Positions 56,599 to 64,000 of a stretch of 64,000 nucleotides of DNA are shown here, piece after piece. Under the pieces are notes generated by a model. That model was not told the origin of the DNA. It ran no database searches and was given only the letters and a program-made list of their open reading frames with translations. Numbering within the stretch: position 1 is the stretch's first letter; each line of letters begins with the position of its first letter. The position numbers and the translations under genes are program-made. Origin of the DNA: Conus ventricosus (Eukaryota; Mollusca; Gastropoda; Neogastropoda; Conidae). The stretch is taken from positions 23,769,444 through 23,833,443 of the forward strand of contig CM031616.1 in the NCBI GenBank assembly GCA_018398815.1, read 5' to 3'.

Positions 56599-57997
56599 TT
56601 TTTCCGGACCTGATGTCCTGATTCTTGTGTGCTTTAAGTTCTCTCTTTTTATTTTTTTAAAATCACGCCTCATGCCCTCCTTTTCGTGCCATAGTTCTCC
56701 TTTTCGTGCCTTAGTCCTCCCTTTTCGTGCCATAGGTCTTCCTTTCGTGCCATAGTCCTCCTTTTCGTGCCATAGGTCTTCCTTTTCGTGCCATAGTCCT
56801 CCTTTTCGTGCCATAGGTCTTCCTTTTCGTGCCTTAGGTCCTCCTTTTCGTGCCATAGTCCTCCCTTTCGTGCCATAGGTCTTCCTTTTCGTGCCATAGT
56901 CCTCCTTTTCGTGCCATAGTCCTCCTTTTCGTGCCATAGGTCTTCCTTTTCGTGCCATTGTCCTTCTTTTCGTGCCATAGGCCTTCCTTTTCGTGCCATA
57001 GCCTTCCTTTTCGTGCCATAGGTCTTCCTTTTCGTGCCATAGGTCTTCCTTTTCGTGCCATAGCCCTCCTTTTCGTGCCATAGGTCTTCCGTTTCGTGCC
57101 ATAGTCCTCCTTTTCGTGCCATAGTCCTCCTTTTCGTGCCATAGGTCTTCCTTTTCGTGCCATAGGTCTTCCTTTTCGTGCCATAGGTCTTCCTTTTCGT
57201 GCCATAGGTCTTCCTTTTCGTGCCATAGGTCCTCCTTTTCGTGCCATAGTCCTCCTTTTCGTGCCATAGTCCTCCTTTTCGTGCCATAGTCCTCCTTTTC
57301 GTGCCTTAGGTCCTCCTTTTCGTGCCATAGGTTTTCCTTTTCGTGCCATAGTCCTCCTTTTCGTGCCATAGGTTTTCCTTTTCGTGCCATAGGTTTTCCT
57401 TTTCGTGCCATTGTCCTTCTTTTCGTGTCTTAGGTCCTCCTTTTCTGTGCCATAGGTCCTCCTTTTCGTGCTATAGTTCTTTTCGTGCCATAGTCCTCCG
57501 TTTCGTGCCTTAGGTTCTCCTATTTTTGTGTGCCATAGGTCCTTTTCGTGCCTTAGGTCCTCCTTTTCTGTGCCATAGGTCCTCCTTTTCGTGCTATAGT
57601 TCTTTTCGTGCCATAGTCCTCCGTTTCGTGCCTTAGGTTCTCCTATTTTTGTGCCATAGGGCCTTTTCGTGCCTTTGGTCCTCCTTTTCGTACCATAGGT
57701 CCTTTTCATGCCGTAGCCCCCCCCCCCCCCTTTTTTTTTTTTCGTGCCATAGTCCTCCTTTTCGTGCCTTGTGTTCTCCTTGTGCTTTGGGTCTCCCGTT
57801 TGTACTTTAGAAGTTCTTTCTTTGTACCGTGCGCCCTCCTTTTTATGTCTTAGGCCCTCTCATTGTTCGTGTTTTAGGTCCTTCGTCCTTTTCGTGCTCA
57901 GGTTCTCATTTTTTGTTCACGAGAGCCTCATTTTACGTGTTTTTAGTCATCAATATTTGTATCTTATGTCCCCTTTGTTCTTGCCTTAGCTTCGCAA

Positions 57998-57999
<2 letters not shown>

Positions 58000-58042
<43 letters not shown>

Positions 58043-58185
58043 GTGGTGTGTGTGTGTGTGTGAGTGAGTGAGTGTGTGTGTGTGTGTGCCGTTAAGGCCT
58101 TTTCCAAGCTTTAAGCCATCCTTTTTTTTCGACCTTGAAGTCCTTTTCGTGCTTTAATATGTGTGTGCGCGCGCGCGCGCGCGCT

Positions 58186-58239
<54 letters not shown>

Positions 58240-58240
58240 A
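58000..58240 (+). repeat. Two (GT)n microsatellites
   Basis: GT tracts at 58002-58088 and 58160-58238, the second opening with GTGCGCGCGCGCGCGC, a (GC)n stretch able to adopt left-handed DNA. Confidence 0.92.
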
Positions 58241-59149
58241 AGTCCTCCTTTTCCTATTTTAGGTCATACATTTATTTGTCCTCTATCCTCTTTTGCTTGT
58301 GCTCTGAATCTTCTTTGGTCGTGCCTTACGTCATCCCCTCTCTTACCTTTTGACTCTTTTTTTATGCCATAGGTCCCCCTTTTTCGAGCTATAGGTTGTC
58401 AATTTTGTGCTTAGCTCCTATTTTTTTTCTGCGTTAGGTCCATGTTTCTCACGGCCGAAGTTATCTTTTTTCTGCTTTGAACTCCTCGTTTTTAATATCT
58501 ATGTTTTTCTTCCTCCCTGCTGCAGGTCCTCTTTTTGTGTCTTAGGGCCTCTTTTATGAGTCTTAAGTGCTTCGTTTTTGTGGCCCAGGTCCCCCTTTTT
58601 GTGCCTCAGGCGCTTTTCTGTGCCATAGATCCTCTTTTTGTGCCTTAGGTCCTCCTTTTCTGTGCCACAGATCCTCCTTTTTGTGCCATTGATCCCCCTT
58701 TTCTGTGCCAGAGATGCTATTTTTTGTGCCGTAGGTTATCCTTTTCTATGCCATAGATCCTCCATTTTGTGCCTTAGGTCCTCCTTTTCTGTGCCATAGA
58801 TCCTTTTTGTGCCATAGATCCTCCTTTTCTTGCTTAGTCCTCCTTGTTGTGCTTTAGGTGCCTTATGTGTACTTTTCCGTGCCGTACGCTTCCCTTTTTC
58901 TGCCTTAGGTCTTCCTCTTTGCTTTATGTCATCCATTTTGTACCTTAGGTATCCCCTTTTTGTCGGGGTGGGGTGGGGGGTGGGGATGGGGGCTTTTCTG
59001 TACCCTAGGCCCCTTTTTGTGCCTCGGGTACTTTTCTGTGCCGTAGGCTTCCCCTTTCCTACCTCAGTTCCTCCTTTTTCCTGCTTAACCTTTTCCCTAC
59101 GTCGGGGTGGGGTCCAAAGGGGGGAGGGGGGGGGGGGGAGGCAAAGGGG

Positions 59150-59390
59150 AGCGGGGATGGCTCAATGGCTCAGTGGTAGAGAGCACCAAGTCGGCAGTCA
59201 TGCAGTTGTTGTGGGTTCAAATCCCGTCAGCGGCTAACATAAAGATTTGGCCATCTTTGCTTCCCAAATTAACGGGTGGTCATATCGATGGTATCACTGT
59301 GCCTCCCCACTCTTCCCGGGGTCAGTGGTTAATCCTGTCAACCCTGTTAATTAATTGTGATGCGTGTGCATGTTTCGCTGAATATGTTTT
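59150..59390 (+). mobile_element. SINE D: second tRNA-derived SINE family
   Basis: A-box-like TGGCTCAGTGGTAGAGAGC and B box GGGTTCAAATCCCG (59213-59226) in correct order and spacing (about 50 bp). A non-tRNA body (AAAGATTTGGCCATCTTTGC) and no CCA-proximal stem follow. The head sequence differs from SINE A. Confidence 0.65.
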
Positions 59391-59599
59391 TTGTTGTTGT
59401 TGTTTTTTTCGCTGGGGGGAAAGTAGACACAGCTAACGTGTTTTCTGCCTTTGAGATTCGTTCTCATGTGTTGGTTCCGGACACTCTTTTACACAATTTC
59501 GTCGTCACAATGAGTAACATGCCAGTTAGTTTGATGGCGTTTAGGTCGTTGAAATTACATAAACTGTCCCACAGTGCCCATAACTGTCACTTCTGCAGA

Positions 59600-60130
59600 G
59601 TCTTTTTTTTTTTTTTTTTTTTTTTGGGGGGGGGGGTATATTTAAATGTTTTTCATGATAATTTTAACGATTTTTGAAACTAGATTTTTTACAATCAAAG
59701 TTCGATAAATCAATGAAGGGCTGGCACTGTCAGGATGGTCTTGTGTTATGCGCCTTATGAACGGCAGTAGTTTAGCCACTATGCCATGTGCGCTGTCTGT
59801 CGTCTGTGTCTTCTTCAAGATGGTCACCTATTTCAGGATGTGACTTTCTTTTTTCACCCGTACGTGGCCCAGTTTGGTCGTCTGGGGTATAGTGATAAAA
59901 ACTGTCAAACTGTAAGCCATCTCACAGTTCATGAGTACCATCAGAACGATGGTACGTTGGGAAAGAATGAAATAAAGAGGGTTTCTTTCGTATTTCTTCT
60001 TTCTTTTCTTTTTTTTTTCTTTTGACCCCCCCCCTCCCCTTTTCTTTTTTTCGGGGGGAGCGGGGGGGGGGGGGGGGGGGGGAACTGGGGTGAGGGAAGG
60101 GAAGGGTGGATGAGCGGAAGTTGGGGGGAA
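59600..60130. repeat. Homopolymer and G-rich tracts
   Basis: (T)n(G)n at 59607-59637 and a C/T then G-rich block at 60025-60140 with a G run of more than 20 nt. The intervening sequence shows no exon. Confidence 0.8.
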
Positions 60131-60149
60131 GGGGGGGGGAAGGTGACCT

Positions 60150-60950
60150 CAAATGTACATGAAAAAAGTCGTTGTGACACACGAAAACAGACAATCATGA
60201 CTTACTGTGAAAACAAGTAATTGTTACTCCTGTGTTAACATGCTGGTGTTAGTTGTAGTACGCGATTGTATGGGCATGTACACGACTGTTTGGGAAGATG
60301 GCGGAAGCCGTTAATGACAGTCATAATTAGTTGGTTTTTTTTTTGTTTTTTTTTTACAGCTGACAACTCATACTGGGTCATGTTGTTTTTTTTCCTTTCC
60401 TCGTGTCTTATGTCCAATATCTTAACAGCTTAAAAGCCAGTGAAAGTGATTTTTTTGTTACGTGGAAGCACCGTTTTCACACCAGGATTACTAATATAAT
60501 GAATTTTCCATCTTTTGGACAAATGAAATTGATAACCTGTTATCCTGTAATACAGAGTAGGCTACACCAAGTTTTCGCGTTTTCTCCGTTTTCTTGATCA
60601 TTACTGCTCTGATCGTGAAAAGGAAAAAAAAAAAAGTTTTTTGACACCTGTAAACTCCGTAGTAGTAGGCAGACGGGACTGATGAGTATTGTTTGGAAGA
60701 GAGTGAGAGAAGGGAGGTAATGAAGAGGGTTGCGCGCAGAGTGGCAGAACGGAGAGATATTCGAAAGCCGATGTAAAGTCATTCAACGCCGTCGTCTACG
60801 CAACAACAGCATCGCCCACAATAGCAGCAACAATAAGCAGCAGCAACCGCGTGCCAGCCAACTGCTAAAGGATTTAGGTAATGGCTGTCGTCGTGCTTTT
60901 GCCGTTGCTGCAGCAGTTGTTCGTCAATTTATCCGACAATGTAGAGTTAA
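60150..60950. other. Non-coding, (CAG/CAA)-rich at the end
   Basis: 60800-60945 is rich in CAGCAG/CAACAG and GTTGCTGCAGCAG triplets, but no frame stays open on the scale of a gene and splice sites are lacking. Confidence 0.4.
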
Positions 60951-60956
60951 ATAACA

Positions 60957-60970
60957 ACCCCCCCCCCCCA

Positions 60971-61001
<31 letters not shown>

Positions 61002-61165
61002 AAAAAACCCCAACAACAACAACAAAAAAAAAACCAAAAAAAAATGACCCTCCACCCCCCCCCCAAGAAAAACAAAAACAAAGCAAAAGCGATAACGACA
61101 ACAAAAACAGCAGCAGTAGCAGCAACAACAACAGCAACAGCGACAGCAACAACCCACAACAAAAG
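60957..61165 (+). repeat. (C)n(A)n followed by CAA/CAG-rich low complexity
   Basis: CCCCCCC runs into about 30 A, then CAACAACAAC, A/C mixtures and CAGCAGTAGCAGCAACAAC. Open frames on both strands are compositional artefacts. Confidence 0.9.
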
Positions 61166-61238
61166 ATTCGATACTTCACCAGCGAAGTGTTGGCAATGTG
61201 GCTGTTGGTCAGTCGATTCAGTCTCAAAGTCAACGAGA

Positions 61239-61264
61239 GAGAGAGAGAGAGAGAGGGAGGGAGG

Positions 61265-61320
<56 letters not shown>

Positions 61321-61322
61321 AG
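61239..61322 (+). repeat. (GA)n microsatellite
   Basis: GA repeat with GGGAGGGAGGGA interruptions. Confidence 0.93.
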
Positions 61323-61439
61323 AGAGAGAACAAACGAATGAGTCAGTGTTGCCATGGCCCTGTCCGACTGAAAAGGATGCGATATAATAATTCATACAGG
61401 ACAACATTTGCATACGTTTGATGACGAGCGCTGAAAGAA

Positions 61440-62360
61440 CCCCCCCCCCCCCCCCCCCCCACCCTCCAGTAGATTACTAATTATGTGCAAACACTATCTC
61501 CCCCCTTTCCTTCCGCTCCACCCCTACACCGTCATCTCTTACCTGTATCCCCTGTCCCCCTACCTTCCCCCCTCCTCTCCTCCTTTCCCTCCTCCCCCAC
61601 CTCCCCATCTCTGTCTCCTTCCCTTGTCCTGTCTCTCCCTCCTCCTTCCCCATCCCCTGTCCCCGTCCCCTTCCCGGTCCCCACCCTGTTCCATCCCCCC
61701 CCCACCCCCTCTCAACCTTGTTACCTGTCCTCTCTTCTCCACTTCCCGTGATTCCTTCCCTCCCCCTCTACCAAATGTTTTCCCTCCAGCCTATCTTCCC
61801 CCATCCCTTTCCCCCTGTTTCCTGTTTCCACCCCTCCACCCCCGTCCCCAGCCTTGTCCCTCCTTTCCCCTTGGCCCACGTTGAATCTCAACATTGCTTT
61901 GCTTCGACCTAAAGTTGCATTTCTGTCACAAGGAACATGAGGCTAATGTGGTGATTGGCTTTGATGAGCCCAGTACGCTAATGAATGTCCACGCAGCAAT
62001 GTGGATACGGTCACACAAAAAATGTGGATTTGTTCTCCCCTCCCCCGTCCCATTCCTCTCCATTACCCCGTATCCCCTTCCTCGTTCTCACCTGTTTCGT
62101 CCTCTCCCCCTAGTCCCCATCCCCTCCCCCACCCCCCCTTTCCTTTCCCCCGTCCCCCTACCTCTTCCCCCGCCCCCGTTTTCCCTCCGTCTCCCCTCCC
62201 TTTGTTCCCCATTCCACCCATCCACCGCGTCCTATATCCCCACGTGCCCCTCCTCCATCCTATCTCCCCCTTCATCTGTCCCCCCCCCCCCCCCCCCCCC
62301 GACCTTCGATCACTCCCTCCCTGTTATCCTCTCCCTTCCCCCTTCCCTTTTTTTTCCCAC
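61440..62360 (+). repeat. Two long polypyrimidine tracts in a duplicated unit
   Basis: 61484-61880 and 62031-62358 are over 85% C+T on the plus strand, with runs such as CCTCCCCCACCTCCCC. Both are followed by related sequence (TTGAATC-CAAC/GTCATTGCTTTGCTT...TCGCATTT), so a unit of about 500 bp appears to have been duplicated. Pro/Ser-rich frames across them are artefacts. Confidence 0.8.
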
Positions 62361-62740
62361 TGGACCAGCTTTGAATCCTGTCATCGCTTTGCTTTGAGAA
62401 GCAGTCGCATTTGTTGTTGTTGTTACCCCATTAAAAATGCGACCAATGTGACTGTCTGTGACAAACGTAACTCGCTCTTGTTGTGCCCAGTGTACTTAGT
62501 ATCCAACATAGAAATGGCGGAGACGATTAGACAGGACTGTCGTTTGTAAAAGGAACAATGAAGACAAGAGACAGATAGATACACAGACAGACCGACAGAC
62601 AGACCGCACTTTTTTTGTTAATACTAGGTACGGCTGGCTGAGTTCATTCTGCTGAACTCGTGATGTGCTTCTTGCAATCTTGCATATGGAGTTTTCGTTT
62701 CGTTCTGTTAGTGGGAAATGCTCTTGCGCATTTTAATTTT

Positions 62741-62812
62741 AACGTGGTGACAGCCCTGATGTGGCCCTTTGCGGTCGGCTGGGCTATAAGCAACATTATC
62801 TTATCTTAGCAT
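62741..62812 (+). mobile_element. SINE C copy, near-complete
   Basis: AACGTGGTGACAGCCCTGAT, GTGGCCCTTTGCGGTCGG, CTGGGCTATAAGCAACATTA and TCTTATCTTA. Flanked by GCATTTTAATTTT and GCATTTTTATTTG, an imperfect target-site duplication. Confidence 0.75.
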
Positions 62813-62845
62813 TTTTATTTGCCGTAAGCAAAGCAGCTCGAAAAC

Positions 62846-62849
62846 AAAC

Positions 62850-62896
<47 letters not shown>

Positions 62897-63060
62897 TGTG
62901 TGTGTGTTGTTGTTGTTGTTGTTATTGTTGTTTTGTTGTTACTGTTGCTGTGTGTTTTGATATACGGTTTACGTAGAAAGCATTATTCTCCAAAGCATGG
63001 GACCAGAGGGTAGAAAGGGCACTTCATCTCCATTTTGCGCACGCGCGCGCGCGCGCTCGA

Positions 63061-63092
<32 letters not shown>
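62846..63092 (+). repeat. (GA)n, (GTT)n, (GC)n and (CA)n tracts
   Basis: GA tract about 62850-62895 running into GT and GTTGTTGTT; then CGCACGCGCGCGCGCGCGC (63039-63057) and (CA)n (63062-63091). Confidence 0.9.
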
Positions 63093-63179
63093 ACACAGAG
63101 TTGAGCTGGTGAGGTGAGGGTGAGCTGAGGAAGGGAAGGAAGGGTGGGGGTGGGGGGGACGTGTTCAGAGCCTCCAACC

Positions 63180-63715
63180 TCGACTTCAGTTTCTTCGCAG
63201 CTTCTGACACGGCTTGCAGACTACTACGTACGAGAAGACTGCAGGCAGGGACAACCACTTGAAAGAGCCAGCGGCGGGGATCTGCACAAAAATCAGACAC
63301 CGAAGCTCTCTGTCAAGCTACAACCAGACAACAGGCTTCGCTCACTGGCACCTGCGGTTTTTCGCCGCCGGCTCAATACACTGTACACTCCTGCTCTTTG
63401 CTGCTAGCGAGCGAGCCACTGGTGTTTTGAAGAGGGAGTCGAGTGTGTGAGAGTGTTGCACAGCAACTATACTTAGGCGTCTATAGCTGGTTGCAGTCAC
63501 AGTTTGAAAAGAGTCGTTTGGTCATCGTCAGAAGCATCATTGTCTCTGTGACGTAGACGAACGGTGTGACGACGAACTCCTCAGTACGGTTCGGTGACTT
63601 GAGTGGCGGAGGCGGTGGAGGTGGTGGTTTGAAGGTGGTAGTGGTGGTGGTGGTGACGGTGTCGTCGGACGGTTGAGATCTTCTGCAAATATTTGGGAAT
63701 GGGACAGCAAAACGA
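63180..63715 (+). promoter_or_regulatory. Possible 5' UTR and first exon of a rightward gene
   Basis: A block of balanced composition with raised CpG content (GCCGCCGGC, GCGAGCGAGCC) after long low-complexity DNA, containing (GGTGGT)n. It ends at ATGGGACAGCAAAACGACG (ATG at 63699), which would encode MGQQNDEMY, a myristoylation-type N-terminus, before a weak donor GTGACC. No downstream exon is in the window and no TATA or initiator is obvious, so this is only a candidate. Confidence 0.25.
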
Positions 63716-63956
63716 CGAAATGTATGGTGACCTCTCTCTCTGTCTCTCTCTCATTATGATAAGCGTGGGTGACCACAAAAAAAAAAAAAGAAAAAAAAGA
63801 GAGAATTCTGTTTGCTTATGAGTTTATTTTTAATCACTTATTCTGTTATTTGTTCTACGGGTTAATTGATAAGAACAGATGCTGCCCGTTCGTATGATAG
63901 ATGTTTCAATACATGTACAGATACAGACAGTTCGGTAACTTGGAGTTACTGATGGT

Positions 63957-63959
63957 GTA

Positions 63960-64000
<41 letters not shown>
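63957..64000 (+). repeat. (CT)n microsatellite at the window edge
   Basis: TCTCTC repeat with one interruption, running off the end of the window. Confidence 0.92.

Larger units (their letters stand above)
56160..59100 (-). repeat. Large 20/21-bp minisatellite field
   Basis: Core array 56670-57770: units CCTTTTCGTGCCATAGGTCTT (21 bp) and CTCCTTTTCGTGCCATAGTC (20 bp) alternate about 50 times. Decayed versions (CTTTTTGTGCCTTAGGTCCT) extend on both sides from about 56160 to 59100, interrupted by poly-C and (GT)n. On the minus strand the unit contains no stop codon in any frame, so three overlapping frames of 205-291 codons (MARKG.., WHEKED.., YGTKRK..) appear; they are artefacts of composition. 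Confidence 0.9.

Noticed and set aside
56548..57709. Minus-strand open frames of 205-291 codons rich in Lys, Arg and Glu
   Set aside because: They are three overlapping frames of the same 20/21-bp minisatellite, whose unit has no stop codon in any frame on that strand. No start context, splice sites or family match.
59150..59235. Second tRNA gene candidate
   Set aside because: The boxes are present but acceptor-stem pairing is absent and a non-tRNA body follows; called a SINE head.
61483..62549. Proline-rich open frames of 133-182 codons
   Set aside because: Translation of polypyrimidine tracts in several frames at once, with no conserved pattern.

Overview
This is a window of animal nuclear DNA, very probably from a mollusc and most likely a marine gastropod. 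That inference rests on the spliced genes with GT/AG introns, the invertebrate-like orthologues, and the very high load of (CA)n, (GA)n, poly-C and poly-G tracts. It also rests on tRNA-derived SINEs and CR1/Jockey/I-type non-LTR retrotransposons of the kinds common in molluscs. No species can be named from the sequence alone. There are no operons, CRISPR arrays or functional tRNA/rRNA genes.

Two spliced genes could be reconstructed exon by exon. (1) DCAF17, the DDB1-CUL4-associated factor 17 orthologue, lies on the minus strand. It has 13 coding exons between 32653 (ATG) and 10897 (stop), about 549 residues, with matching phases at every junction except one probable missing base in exon 4. 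(2) A CYTH-domain gene (CyaB/thiamine-triphosphatase-like, triphosphate tunnel fold) lies on the plus strand, with coding exons at 43322-43478, 45205-45306, 46995-47119 and 49951-50088, about 173 residues. Its protein alignment is continuous, but four single-base indels break the frame. Its third exon is preceded by a 57-bp tandem array that copies the splice acceptor three extra times, always in frame. The two genes are divergent and separated by about 10.7 kb rich in retrotransposon debris.

At the left edge (925-1300, minus strand) a promoter-like cluster (YY1-, ETS- and ZNF143-type motifs) precedes a short acidic reading frame that may be a first exon. At the right edge (63180-63715, plus strand) a sequence resembling a 5' UTR and first exon is weakly supported.

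The rest is mobile and tandem-repeat DNA. SINE A is about 400 bp with a tRNA-Thr-like head; three complete copies have perfect 11-14 bp target-site duplications (TSDs). SINE B is a headless family of about 170 bp that begins exactly at a core sequence also found inside SINE A. SINE C is a very small (60-80 bp) retroposed element with (GATAA)n tails. LINE fragments lie at 22.9-23.8 kb (5'-inverted), 34.6-36.3 kb (catalytic palm deleted), 38.6-40.8 kb (most complete, FADD motif), 41.0 kb, 45.9-46.3 kb and 48.2 kb. A foldback element lies at 33.37-33.82 kb. Minisatellites include about 3 kb of 20/21-bp units at 56.2-59.1 kb and a 50-bp unit array at 12.05-12.82 kb. Two long polypyrimidine tracts lie at 61.5-62.36 kb.

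Single-base indels at homopolymers recur in otherwise conserved coding sequence. This may mean imperfect assembly polishing, so frameshift-based pseudogene calls should be treated with caution.
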